64,000 nucleotides of DNA from Vitreimonas flagellata (GTDB lineage Bacteria; Pseudomonadota; Alphaproteobacteria; Caulobacterales; Aquidulcibacteraceae). Positions 1 to 8,646 of this stretch are shown here, in pieces. Location: assembly GCF_004634425.1 (NCBI RefSeq), contig NZ_SBJL01000002.1, positions 248,001-312,000 on the forward strand, read 5' to 3'. A program made the position numbers and the translations under genes. Position 1 is the first letter of the stretch; every line of letters starts with the position of its first letter. Under the pieces are notes generated by a model. It had not been told where the DNA came from and ran no database searches. It saw nothing but the letters and a program-made list of their open reading frames with translations.

Positions 1-1
1 G

Positions 2-2326
2 ATCACTTATGGCGGCGAAGCGCGCCTTCGCCTGCAACAAGCGCGTTTGAGCAACGATGCGCAGCAAGGCATTCGCGACGCCTTTCCCAATCTTGGCGGC
101 TCGCCGCTCGGCCCGACCTTCGCCTCCGCCGAAGCCGCGCTCGATCGCGCCGTCGATGCGTTCACGTTCACCGCGCCGCTCACGATCAGCTCCGACGCCG
201 GCAATCCGCGCTTCGTCATCGCAGCACCCATCGAAGCGCGCGCTGCAAGCGGCCTCAGTGCGCGTCTCGCATCGCTGCGCCAAGATGCACCGGCGCTCTT
301 GTTGCAATGGCCCGGCCCCACGCTCAGCGGCGCCGTTGAACTTCAACTCAGCGGTGGCGGCGCACCCAATGCGGCGCTGTTGCTCGACACCATCACCTGG
401 TCGCCCGAAGCGCCGTTCGAAGCCGACGGCACGCTTACGCTCGCGAATTGGCGTGCGGAGAACGCCAGCATCGCCGCGGAAGAAATCGGCATCACCATCG
501 CCAGCGGGCAAGGCGGCGGCGGCAGCGTCGAACTGCGCGGCCCCGTCCAGATCACTGGCCCACTTGGCGACGGCGAAGTGCGCGAGCTTACGCCGAACCT
601 CAATGTCACCATAGCTTGGGGCGATGGTTGGCGCGTGCTGCCGAGCAATGGCTGCTTGCCCACGCGCATGGGCGGGCTCGACGCCGCCGGCCTTTCCTTC
701 GCCAATGGCGAATTCGCGCTCTGCGCGCTCAATGGCGCGCTGATTGCGGCCGACACCAACGGCAATCTCTCCGGCGGCTTCAGCATTCGCAGCCTCGCAC
801 TCAACGGCCGCATGGCTGGCGAAGCCGCGCAACCCGCACGCGTCACCGCCGGCAATGTCGTCGGCCGCTTCAGCGGGCGCACGGGCGACATGACACTGGC
901 GCTCACCGCCAACAGCCCGCGCCTCACCATCGAAATGGCCGAAGACCGCACGCTGGCTTTGGTGATGGCGAGCCTCACCGCCAATGCCCACATCGCCGAT
1001 AGCTGGCGCATGGAGGGCGAATTCGCCGAAGGCGTGCTTACCGATCCGGCGCTGCCCGGCACGCTCAGCACCATCGCCGGCGGCTGGAGCGCGGCGCCCG
1101 AGAACGACAAGCCCGTCATCCGCGTCGCCGCTGGTGAAGCTTTGCTCACGGCCAACGCGCCGCCGACGGAGAACGACCGCGCGCTGTTCAATCCGCTGCG
1201 CCTCGCCGACATGAACGCTGTTCTTGCCGACGGCCAGATCAATGCCCAGGGCGCCATCGTGCTCGACGCCAGCCGTCAACAACTCGCGCGCTTCGAAGCG
1301 CAGCACGATGTGGATCAGGGCGTCGGGGCGGCGCGCATCAATGCTGAGCGCATCAGCTTCGGCCCCTCGCTGCAGCCTTACGACATCACCGAGCAAGCGC
1401 GCGGCATGGTCGAGAGCGTGACCGGCGACGCTATTGTCACCGCCGATATCGATTGGACGCGCGACGCCATTGTCGGCGTCGGCCGTGCGAAACTTGAGAA
1501 CGTCTCGCTCGCCACCGCCACGATCCCAGTCGTCAACGACGTCAATGGCGAAATCTATTTCGACGATCTTTTCACACTGACCACGCCGCCTGGCCAATTC
1601 CTCCGCGTCGGCCTGCTCAATCCGGGCGTCGCAGTGCGCAACGGCCGCGTACGCTTCCAATTGCTGCCCGAGCAACTGGTCGCCATCGAACAAGCCGAGT
1701 TCGATTTCGCCGCCGGCACGCTCGCGATGGCGCCCACACGCGTCACGTTAGGTTCTGAAGAGACGCGCTTTGAACTCACGCTCAGGGACGTCGACGCCAC
1801 CGAACTCGTCACCGCGCTCAATGTCCCCGATCTGCAAGCCACCGGCCGCATCGAAGGCTCGTTCCCATTGCGCCTCACGCGCGTCAGCGCGTTCGTCGAA
1901 GGCGGCGTGCTGCGCGCAGCGCCCGGCGGCGGCGTCATCTCGTACACCGGCAATGCCGGCGACGCTGCGACTGGCCCGTCGAAGCTCGCCTTCGACGCGC
2001 TGCGCAGCTTCCGTTATGACGACCTAGGCCTCACGCTCGACGGCGATCTGAATGGCGATGTGATCTCCTCGATCACCTTCAGCGGACGCAATTCGGGCGA
2101 GCCGGTCGATCTCGGCGAAGTGGCGCCTATCCCCGGCCTCGGCCGCGTCACCGTGCGCGGCGTACCGTTCGACTTCAACGTCACCGTCACCGCGCCCTTC
2201 CGCCGCCTCGCGCAAACCGCCGCCTCAATCGCTGATCCGGGGTCGCTCATCCGGCAAGCCGAGGAGCAGGAAGAGGAACCCGCGCCACCAGAAGAGGTTG
2301 ACCCGGGCGCCCCGGGAACCGATTAA
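2..2326 (+). CDS. ydbH: YdbH-family intermembrane lipid-transport protein (5' partial)
   Basis: The reading frame is already open at base 2 and has no stop upstream, so the gene is cut by the window edge; about 774 residues are visible. The product is a long, repetitive beta-rich protein (many short alternating polar/hydrophobic segments, as in AsmA/TamB-like proteins) ending in a Glu/Pro-rich tail (EEQEEEPAPPEEVDPG). The call rests mainly on its neighbours: it is followed by a small lipoprotein (YnbE-like) and a YdbL-like secreted protein, the E. coli ydbH-ynbE-ydbL order. In E. coli YdbH is one of three AsmA-like proteins moving phospholipid between the inner and outer membrane, and it works with YnbE. 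The N-terminal membrane anchor lies outside the window. Confidence 0.8.
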   Translation: MTYGGEARLRLQQARLSNDAQQGIRDAFPNLGGSPLGPTFASAEAALDRAVDAFTFTAPLTISSDAGNPRFVIAAPIEARAASGLSARLASLRQDAPALLLQWPGPTLSGAVELQLSGGGAPNAALLLDTITWSPEAPFEADGTLTLANWRAENASIAAEEIGITIASGQGGGGSVELRGPVQITGPLGDGEVRELTPNLNVTIAWGDGWRVLPSNGCLPTRMGGLDAAGLSFANGEFALCALNGALIAADTNGNLSGGFSIRSLALNGRMAGEAAQPARVTAGNVVGRFSGRTGDMTLALTANSPRLTIEMAEDRTLALVMASLTANAHIADSWRMEGEFAEGVLTDPALPGTLSTIAGGWSAAPENDKPVIRVAAGEALLTANAPPTENDRALFNPLRLADMNAVLADGQINAQGAIVLDASRQQLARFEAQHDVDQGVGAARINAERISFGPSLQPYDITEQARGMVESVTGDAIVTADIDWTRDAIVGVGRAKLENVSLATATIPVVNDVNGEIYFDDLFTLTTPPGQFLRVGLLNPGVAVRNGRVRFQLLPEQLVAIEQAEFDFAAGTLAMAPTRVTLGSEETRFELTLRDVDATELVTALNVPDLQATGRIEGSFPLRLTRVSAFVEGGVLRAAPGGGVISYTGNAGDAATGPSKLAFDALRSFRYDDLGLTLDGDLNGDVISSITFSGRNSGEPVDLGEVAPIPGLGRVTVRGVPFDFNVTVTAPFRRLAQTAASIADPGSLIRQAEEQEEEPAPPEEVDPGAPGTD

Positions 2327-2387
2327 AGCGCGGCTTCAGGGCTGGTTCAGCTGGCTCGCATTACGAAGCATCCAGGAGTTTCGAAGC

Positions 2388-2600
2388 ATGAGAGCTCACC
2401 TGCGATCCGCTTTGCTTCCCGCGCTTGGCGCGGCGGTGCTCGCGGCCGGCTGCATACCTGTGCAGATCCAGGCGCCCGACGAGCCGATCGAAATCAATCT
2501 CAACGTCAATATCCGCCAGGAAGTGATCGTGCGCCTTGAGCGCGACGCGGCGGAATTGCTCGAGGAAAATTCAGGTCTGTTCGGAGGCACAACGCCATGA
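2388..2600 (+). CDS. ynbE: YnbE-like small outer-membrane lipoprotein
   Basis: A 70-residue protein with a signal peptide and a lipobox (LAAGC, Cys about residue 22). Then comes a short segment with INLNVNIRQEVIVRLE, the conserved core of the YnbE family. The ATG at 2388 is preceded by AGGAG at a good distance; an in-frame start further upstream would add a non-signal extension inside the intergenic gap. The stop overlaps the next start (ATGA). In E. coli YnbE is the outer-membrane partner of YdbH in the lipid bridge, and the tight coupling here supports the same role. Confidence 0.85.
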   Translation: MRAHLRSALLPALGAAVLAAGCIPVQIQAPDEPIEINLNVNIRQEVIVRLERDAAELLEENSGLFGGTTP

Positions 2601-2989
2601 TCCGCGCTTTCGCAACCGCCGCCCTGCTGATCGGCGCCTTGACTCTGGCCACGCCCGCTCTGGGCCAAGCCGGCGATCCGCTGCTGCAAGCGCGCACCCA
2701 AGGCCTGATCGGCGAACAAGCCGACGGCTATCTGGGCTTTGTGCCTGGCGCCGCGATCAGCGCCGATCTGCGCGGCCGCGTTGAGCAAAACAACATCCAG
2801 CGCCGCCAGCTCTACACACGCCGCGCCGCCGAACGCAGCGTCTCGGTCAACGAGATGGCCGCGGCCGTCGCCTGCGAAGTGTTTGAGCGCCGCATCGCAA
2901 TGGGCGAACGCTATCGCGACGAAGCCGGCCAATGGCGCCAACGCACGGCGTCCACGCCTGTCGCGATGCCGAGCTTCTGCGGCAACTAA
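2597..2989 (+). CDS. ydbL: YdbL family DUF1318 periplasmic protein
   Basis: A 130-residue protein with an N-terminal signal peptide (cleavage probably after the LTLATPALG region). The mature part holds the family pattern of a short Gly/Asp segment (GLIGEQADGYLGFV) followed by a basic helix with RR-x-Y. It overlaps ynbE by four bases and completes the ydbH-ynbE-ydbL operon. YdbL is a periplasmic accessory protein of the lipid-transport pair in E. coli; its molecular role is less clear. Two Cys residues (the Val-Ala-Cys segment and near the C-terminus) could form a disulfide. Confidence 0.8.
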   Translation: MIRAFATAALLIGALTLATPALGQAGDPLLQARTQGLIGEQADGYLGFVPGAAISADLRGRVEQNNIQRRQLYTRRAAERSVSVNEMAAAVACEVFERRIAMGERYRDEAGQWRQRTASTPVAMPSFCGN

Positions 2990-3049
2990 GCCGCAATCGC
3001 GCAAGCAAGATGGCTGGCGCACGCGCAAGCGTGCGCCCATATCTTTTGC

Positions 3050-3283
3050 ATGAAAGTCTTCCTGCTCACGCTCTCGCTCGGCGGCATCCTGGCCGCATTG
3101 ATGTTCGGCGTGTTGTCAGACTGGGACGCCTCCTACATGAGCGTGCACGGCTGGATCGCGTTAACCATCGGCACGGTTTTATCGCTCGCCGTTGGCGGAG
3201 GCTTAATGGCGCTCGTGTTTCACTCCGCGCGCCAAGGCTATGACGACCGCGTCGAGCTCGAGCTGGACGACGACAGGGACTAG
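3050..3283 (+). CDS. Small two-TM membrane protein, unknown
   Basis: A 77-residue protein with two hydrophobic segments (about residues 2-21 and 36-59), a short polar loop and an acidic C-terminal tail (ELELDDDRD). No family is recognised. The start ATG at 3050 is the first in frame. It stands alone between the ydbL gene and NAD synthetase, in the same direction. Codon use matches its neighbours, so it is likely a real inner-membrane protein. Confidence 0.6.
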   Translation: MKVFLLTLSLGGILAALMFGVLSDWDASYMSVHGWIALTIGTVLSLAVGGGLMALVFHSARQGYDDRVELELDDDRD

Positions 3284-3338
3284 ACCGGCGCCATCGCCTT
3301 TATGGTCATCCTGAGCATAATCTGATACACAGGACCAA

Positions 3339-5351
3339 ATGGCCCGCCCCTCCGCCGCCGACAGCTTCAAAAACCTCTACACGCACGGCTTCGTGCGCGT
3401 CGCCGCCTGCGCGCCCATCGTCGCGCCCGCCGATCCCGCCGCGAACGCGGAAGCCATCCTGAAATTCTGGCGCGAAGCGGATGCCGAAGGAGCCGCCATT
3501 CTGCTGACGCCGGAGCTCTCGCTCACCGGCTACGCGATCGACGATCTGCTGTTGCAGGATTCATTACTCAACGGCGTCGAAGCCGCACTCGCGAAACTGA
3601 AAGCCGAAAGCGAAAAGCTTTTCCCGATCCTGATCGTTGGCGCGCCAATTCGCCTGCGTGGCGCGCTCTATAATTGCGCGGTGCTGATCCATCGCGGCGA
3701 GATCATCGGCATCGTGCCGAAATCCTTCCTGCCGAACTATCGCGAATTCTACGAGAAGCGCTATTTCGGCGTAGCGCCCGATCGCCACGTCCATGCCATC
3801 GCCTTCCTCGACGGCGGCACGAATTTCGGCGCCAACCAAATCTTCTTTCACGCGGACAATCCCGATTTCACCTTCCACGTCGAAATCTGCGAAGATTTCT
3901 GGGCGCCGACGCCGCCCTCCAGCAAAGGCGCGCTCGCCGGCGCCAACATCCTCTTCAATCTGTCCGCGTCGAACATCACCATCGGCAAAGCAGAAGACCG
4001 CGCTGTACTGTGCGACAGCCAATCGCGCCGCGCCATCGCCGCCTACGTCTTCGCCGCGTCCGGCAACGGCGAAAGCACCACCGACCTCGCCTGGGACGGC
4101 CAGATCATCGCCTACGAGATGGGCGAAAAGATCGCCGAAGGCGAACGCTTCTCGCGCGATCCGAAGCTCGTCATCGCCGACATCGACGTCGGCCGCATCG
4201 CGCAAGAACGCATTCGCGTCGGCGCCTTCCGTGACGCTGCCGCGCGTCTGCGCGACGAGCTTTATCTGTGGTCACGCATCCGCTTTGAGCAAGAGCTGCC
4301 AAAAGGTGCGTTGCCACTAAAGCGCAAGCTCGATCGCCTACCCTTCGTGCCGGACGACCTCGCAAAGCGCGATCGCGATTGCTTCGAAGCCTACAACATC
4401 CAAGTCGCGGGCCTCGCCAAGCGCATTGAAGCGACGAACACCAAGCGCGTGGTTATCGGCGTCTCCGGTGGTCTCGATTCCACGCACGCGCTGATCGTCA
4501 TCGCCCGCGCGTTCGATCTGCTCGGCCTGCCGCGCAAGAACATTGTTGGCGTCACCATGCCGGGTTTCGCGACGAGCGACGAAACCAAGCAAAGCGCGTG
4601 GGCGCTGATGAACGCGCTCGGTATCGACGCGCGCGAAGTCTCCATCGGACCGCTCGCACAGCGTATGCTCGAAGATCTCGATCACCCCGCCGCACGCGGC
4701 GAGCCGGTGTACGATGTCGCTTACGAGAACGTGCAAGCGGGCTTGCGCACCGACTACCTCTTCCGCCTCGCCAACAAGGAAGGCGGCTTCGTCGTCGGCA
4801 CGGGCGATCTCTCCGAACTCGCGCTCGGCTGGTGCACCTACGGTGTCGGCGATCACATGAGTCATTACAACGTCAATGGCGGCGCGCCGAAGACGTTGAT
4901 CCAATATCTGATCCGCTGGGTCGCCGACTCAAAACTCTTCGACGCCGCGGTTTCGAAGACTTTGATCGACGTGCTGAACACCGAGATCAGCCCCGAACTC
5001 ATTCCGGGCGCCGCGCCCCAAAGCACGCAAGCCGTCGTCGGCCCGTATGAGCTGCAAGACTTCAATCTCTATTGGCTCACGCGCTACGGCCTCGCGCCCA
5101 GCAAAATCCTCTTCCTCGCCTGGAGCGCGTGGCGCGAGAAATACGATTACGCCACGCTGAAGAGCTGGCTCGAACTCTTCCTCAAGCGCTTCTTCGCCAA
5201 CCAATACAAACGCTCCGCCGTGCCGAACGGGCCGAAGATCGTCTCCGGCGGCGCACTCTCGCCGCGCGGCGATTGGCGTGCGCCCAGCGACGCCGCCGCG
5301 ACGACATGGCTCAACGAACTGCACGCCAACAGTCCCGACAAGCTGGACTAG
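3339..5351 (+). CDS. nadE: Glutamine-dependent NAD+ synthetase
   Basis: The protein has 670 residues, the length of the two-domain glutamine-dependent enzymes. The N-terminal half is a nitrilase-fold glutaminase with the Glu-Lys-Cys triad visible: Glu59 in LTPELSLTGYA, Lys in VPKSFLPNYREFYE, and Cys in VEICEDFWAP. The C-terminal half is the ATP-dependent synthetase with the PP-loop SGGLDST (about residues 376-382) and GTGDLSELALGWCTYGVGDHM. It converts deamido-NAD, ATP and glutamine to NAD in the cytoplasm. It is followed closely by the phosphatase gene, so the two may be co-transcribed. Confidence 0.95.
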   Translation: MARPSAADSFKNLYTHGFVRVAACAPIVAPADPAANAEAILKFWREADAEGAAILLTPELSLTGYAIDDLLLQDSLLNGVEAALAKLKAESEKLFPILIVGAPIRLRGALYNCAVLIHRGEIIGIVPKSFLPNYREFYEKRYFGVAPDRHVHAIAFLDGGTNFGANQIFFHADNPDFTFHVEICEDFWAPTPPSSKGALAGANILFNLSASNITIGKAEDRAVLCDSQSRRAIAAYVFAASGNGESTTDLAWDGQIIAYEMGEKIAEGERFSRDPKLVIADIDVGRIAQERIRVGAFRDAAARLRDELYLWSRIRFEQELPKGALPLKRKLDRLPFVPDDLAKRDRDCFEAYNIQVAGLAKRIEATNTKRVVIGVSGGLDSTHALIVIARAFDLLGLPRKNIVGVTMPGFATSDETKQSAWALMNALGIDAREVSIGPLAQRMLEDLDHPAARGEPVYDVAYENVQAGLRTDYLFRLANKEGGFVVGTGDLSELALGWCTYGVGDHMSHYNVNGGAPKTLIQYLIRWVADSKLFDAAVSKTLIDVLNTEISPELIPGAAPQSTQAVVGPYELQDFNLYWLTRYGLAPSKILFLAWSAWREKYDYATLKSWLELFLKRFFANQYKRSAVPNGPKIVSGGALSPRGDWRAPSDAAATTWLNELHANSPDKLD

Positions 5352-5378
5352 CCTCCGCGCGCATGCTTGATCGCGACC

Positions 5379-6191
5379 ATGCCGAAGCTTGAAGACCTGA
5401 TCGAACTCGCGCTCGCCGCTGGCCGCGAGATCATGGCGGTGCGCGCCTCGGGCTTCGACACGCAAACCAAGCTCGACGGCTCCATCGTCACCATCGCCGA
5501 TCAACGCGCCGAAGCGATCATCGAAGCGGGTCTGGCGAAACTTGCACTCGGCGTGCCGATGATTGGCGAAGAAGCCGTCGCTGACGGCCGCATCCCCGCA
5601 TACGGCGCGCGTTTTTTCTGCGTCGATCCGCTCGACGGCACGCGCGGTTTCGCCAAAGGCGGCGACGAATTCACCGTCAACATCGCGCTGATCGAGAACA
5701 CAGAAGCAGTCGTTGGCGTTGTCTATGCGCCCGCCACCGGCGAACTTTACGCGGGAGAACCCGGCCGCGCCGTCAAAGCCCAGTGCGATATCGCAACGGC
5801 CAAACTCAACACACCACTCACACCCATCGCCACGGCGCCGCGCCCCGCACAATGGCGCCTCGTCGCCTCCGAACAATCGGGCCGCAATAACCAGACCGAA
5901 GATTTTCGCGCCAGCCTCAACGCCGGCGCGCTCGTACACGCCAGCTCATCGATTAAATTCTGCCGCGTCGCTGAGGGCGCCGCCGATCTCTATCCCCGCT
6001 TCGGCAATGTCAGCGAATGGGACGCAGCCGCCGGCCACGCCGTGTTGAGCGCGGCAGGCGGCGGTATCATCCGCCTCGATGGCTCGCCCTTGCGCTACGG
6101 TACGAACCCTGGCGACTTCCTCGTGCACGGCTTCGTTGCGTATTCGGGCGACGACGCGAAAGCCGCGGCGCTCAACGCGCTCAAGCGCTGA
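5379..6191 (+). CDS. cysQ: 3'(2'),5'-bisphosphate nucleotidase / inositol phosphatase family (CysQ-like)
   Basis: A 270-residue member of the lithium-sensitive Mg-dependent phosphatases. Metal-binding motifs are visible: GEEAV (Glu-Glu), DPLDGTRGF (about residues 83-91) and WDAAAGHAVLSAAGG near the C-terminus. DPLDGTRGF rather than DPIDGT fits CysQ/PAP phosphatase better than inositol monophosphatase, but substrate choice cannot be fixed from sequence alone. The ATG at 5379 is preferred to an ATT upstream. Its last 11 bases overlap the 3' end of the convergent argE gene. Confidence 0.8.
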   Translation: MPKLEDLIELALAAGREIMAVRASGFDTQTKLDGSIVTIADQRAEAIIEAGLAKLALGVPMIGEEAVADGRIPAYGARFFCVDPLDGTRGFAKGGDEFTVNIALIENTEAVVGVVYAPATGELYAGEPGRAVKAQCDIATAKLNTPLTPIATAPRPAQWRLVASEQSGRNNQTEDFRASLNAGALVHASSSIKFCRVAEGAADLYPRFGNVSEWDAAAGHAVLSAAGGGIIRLDGSPLRYGTNPGDFLVHGFVAYSGDDAKAAALNALKR

Positions 6192-7326
6192 GCTTCCCAA
6201 TCAGCCGCCGCATAAACGCAGCGCCTTCTTCGACCTGCGCGATCTCGATCCATTCGTCCGGCTGATGCGCTTGCTCGATCGAGCCCGGCCCGCAAATTAC
6301 CGCCGGCAAACCCGCGCGCTGAAACAGCCCCGCCTCCGCCGCATACGCGGCAGCTTGCGTATCGTTGTCGCCTGTCAGCGCCCGCGCTAGGGCTTCCGCT
6401 TCGCTGCCGAGATCAAGCTCCAATCCCGGCGTCCGCGAGCGGCGCGTGATCTTCACGCCGCCTTCCGGCGCGCGTTGCTTGATCTCCGCATCGAGCTTTT
6501 CGGCTTCGGCGAAGAAGCGCGCTTCGATCGCATCGGCGCTCGCCGCGTCACCCGTACGCAAATCCCAGATGAACTCGCAACGCCGCGCCAGAATATTCAC
6601 CGCTGTACCGCCATCGACGCGGCCGATCGTCATCGTCGCTGGCGAGAAATGCGCATGGCGACGCCCCTTCGCCTCACGCGCCATCTGCTCAACGAGCGCC
6701 ATCAGCTTCAGCGCTTCGCTTACGGCCGAGACGCCATGATCCGGCAAGCTCGAATGCGCCTCGCGCCCGATCACTTCGACGATGAAGGTGCGAATGCCTT
6801 TGTGGCCTGACACCACTCTCATCGATGTCGGCTCGCCCACAATCACGGCGGACGGCTTCGGCGTTTCGCGCACGATCTCGCCGATCATGCTCGGCGCACC
6901 GAGGCAGCCGATCTCTTCGTCATACGAAAACGCCAAGATCAGCGGCCGCTTCAATGGTGCGGCCAAAGCTTCATCCACGTGCGCCAACGCCAGCGCGACA
7001 AAGCTCTTCATATCCGCGACGCCGCGCCCATAGAGCTTGCCCTCGCGCTCCGTCAGCACCCACGGATCGCTTGACCACGGTTGCCCATCGACAGGCACAA
7101 CATCCGTATGCCCGGAGAGCACGACACCGCCCTCCACCGCCGGCCCAACCAGCGCATAAAGATTGGCCTTCGTTCCCTCCGCATTCGCCACGCGCCGCGA
7201 GTCAACGCCCCGCGCGCGGAGAAAATCCTCGACCCATTCGATCAATTCCAAATTCGAATTGCGCGAAGTCGTATCGAACGCGATCAGTCGCGTCAGGATT
7301 TCGAGGGTCGAGGCGATCTCGCTCAC
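6181..7326 (-). CDS. argE: Acetylornithine deacetylase (M20 peptidase family)
   Basis: A 381-residue M20 metallopeptidase. Visible motifs are SGHTDVVPVDGQPW (zinc His and the catalytic Asp), GRGVADMKSF (bridging Asp), SYDEEIGCLGAP (general base and zinc Glu), and the C-terminal CGPGSIEQAHQPDEW (zinc His), which is typical of ArgE. It removes acetyl from N-acetylornithine in arginine synthesis. The length and the AHQPDEW ending favour ArgE over DapE or carboxypeptidase G2. The lipoprotein isomerase and GST genes lie upstream on the same strand with a 4-base gap, so the three may form an operon. Confidence 0.9.
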   Translation of the reverse strand: MSEIASTLEILTRLIAFDTTSRNSNLELIEWVEDFLRARGVDSRRVANAEGTKANLYALVGPAVEGGVVLSGHTDVVPVDGQPWSSDPWVLTEREGKLYGRGVADMKSFVALALAHVDEALAAPLKRPLILAFSYDEEIGCLGAPSMIGEIVRETPKPSAVIVGEPTSMRVVSGHKGIRTFIVEVIGREAHSSLPDHGVSAVSEALKLMALVEQMAREAKGRRHAHFSPATMTIGRVDGGTAVNILARRCEFIWDLRTGDAASADAIEARFFAEAEKLDAEIKQRAPEGGVKITRRSRTPGLELDLGSEAEALARALTGDNDTQAAAYAAEAGLFQRAGLPAVICGPGSIEQAHQPDEWIEIAQVEEGAAFMRRLIGKLSA

Positions 7327-7330
7327 GCGC

Positions 7331-7879
7331 TTAACGCGGCGCCGGCGCTTCCACGACTTGGCCGCCGGGCTCCTGGAACGCGAGCAGCACGATGCGGAAT
7401 TGCAGCGGCGCCGCAGCCGGGATCACCGGCGGGCGACCTTCGGGACCATAGCCCAATTCCATCGGGAAGGTCGCGACGATTTCATCGCCTGGGCGCATCT
7501 GCGAAATCGCTTCCGAGAAACCCGGCACCACGGCCTGCAACGGAAACTGCGCGGGCTCACCGCGTTCGAAGGAAGAGTCGAACACCGAGCCATCCGCCAG
7601 CTTACCTTCGTAATGCACCAGCACTGCGGCGTTCACGGTCGGGCGCGGCAGCGATTGATTGGCGCCGCGTGCACGTCGTTCAATCAGCAGACCAGATGGA
7701 AACGCCTCAACGCCGGGCTGCGCGCGAATTTCCGTCAGCCATTCGGCGCCCCGTGCAGTCGCTTGCTCGGCGGCCTGGGTTTCTTGTTTTTCCGCGCGTT
7801 CGATTTCAGCCATTACACCACTTCCGTTGCCGCAAGCCGCGAGCACAAACACCACAGCCGCCAAAACATATTTCATCAT
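7331..7879 (-). CDS. FKBP-type peptidyl-prolyl isomerase, lipoprotein
   Basis: A 182-residue protein. The ATG at 7879 overlaps the stop of the upstream GST gene (ATGATGA) and is followed at once by a signal peptide with lipobox LAAC, so longer starts are rejected. After a short Gln/Glu-rich helix (EIERAEKQETQAAEQA) comes an FKBP domain with VHYEGKLADGSVFDSSFERG, VVPGFSEAI, MRPGDE and LGYGP, all diagnostic of FkpA/FklB-type isomerases. It probably assists folding in the periplasm while anchored to a membrane. It lies between gst and argE, closely packed. Confidence 0.9.
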   Translation of the reverse strand: MMKYVLAAVVFVLAACGNGSGVMAEIERAEKQETQAAEQATARGAEWLTEIRAQPGVEAFPSGLLIERRARGANQSLPRPTVNAAVLVHYEGKLADGSVFDSSFERGEPAQFPLQAVVPGFSEAISQMRPGDEIVATFPMELGYGPEGRPPVIPAAAPLQFRIVLLAFQEPGGQVVEAPAPR

Positions 7880-8541
7880 CGATAGAGCTCTTCCGCTGTC
7901 TGAATGGACCAAGGCTCGGCTTCAGCCGCGCGTTCCCATTCCTGGAAGGCGGCATCGGCAAAAATCGCATCGCAATACGCTTGCACGGGCGCCGGGATCG
8001 TCACCTTGTAGGTGCGCAACCGCGTCGCCACCGGGGCGAACATCGCGTCCGCGATCGAGCGCTCGCCAAACAGGAATGGCCCGCCGGACTTCTCAAGCGC
8101 GTGCGACCACGTCGCGAACAATTGCGTCAGATCCGTGCGCGTATCTTCCGGCCAGCTTGGCTCCACCGCCAAACGTCGGCGCACATTCATCGACATATCG
8201 CGCCGCACCGCGCCGAAGCCTGCGTGCATTTCCGACGCCAGAGCGCGCGCCTGCGCACGCACCAGTGAATCCTTCGGCCACAACGACGGCGCCAGTTCAG
8301 CCGCCCATTCGCAAATCGCCAAGCTTTCGTGGATCACCACACCGTCCACGTGCAGCGCCGGAACCCGCCCACTGGGCGAGACATCGCGCACTTCCTTGAT
8401 GGCGGATTGGCCATAGCCCTCGCCGCCCAGCGGAATGATGTGTTCCTCGAAGGCGATGCCGCCCCATTTCAGCGCCAGCCATGGGCGCATCGACCAGGAC
8501 GAGTAATTCTTGTTGCCGATGTGGAGAATGGGCGTCGCCAT
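7876..8541 (-). CDS. Glutathione S-transferase family protein
   Basis: A 221-residue protein. The N-terminal thioredoxin-like domain carries the NKNYSSWSMRPW motif, where a Ser is the likely glutathione-activating residue. The SGRVPALHVDG segment has the cis-Pro, and HESLAICEWAAE binds the glutathione glutamyl group. The C-terminal helical domain has the usual SIADAMFAPVATRL with the N-capping Asp. The class resembles zeta/YfcF-like alphaproteobacterial GSTs; the substrate is unknown. It is the first gene of a probable gst-FKBP-argE operon. Confidence 0.88.
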   Translation of the reverse strand: MATPILHIGNKNYSSWSMRPWLALKWGGIAFEEHIIPLGGEGYGQSAIKEVRDVSPSGRVPALHVDGVVIHESLAICEWAAELAPSLWPKDSLVRAQARALASEMHAGFGAVRRDMSMNVRRRLAVEPSWPEDTRTDLTQLFATWSHALEKSGGPFLFGERSIADAMFAPVATRLRTYKVTIPAPVQAYCDAIFADAAFQEWERAAEAEPWSIQTAEELYR

Positions 8542-8646
8542 GGCGCGCTTGTTTCAGAGCCGGCGGGCGAGATCAAGGCGCGTCCGCCGCTTTCCCCGCC
8601 CCGCGACGCAGGCTAGGTTTCGCGCTTGAGGGCGGCGGAGAGAAAA

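Noticed and set aside
6181-6191. Overlap of cysQ and argE 3' ends as a sign of wrong gene calls.
   Set aside because: Both proteins have clear motifs to their ends, and an 11-base convergent overlap is ordinary in compact genomes.
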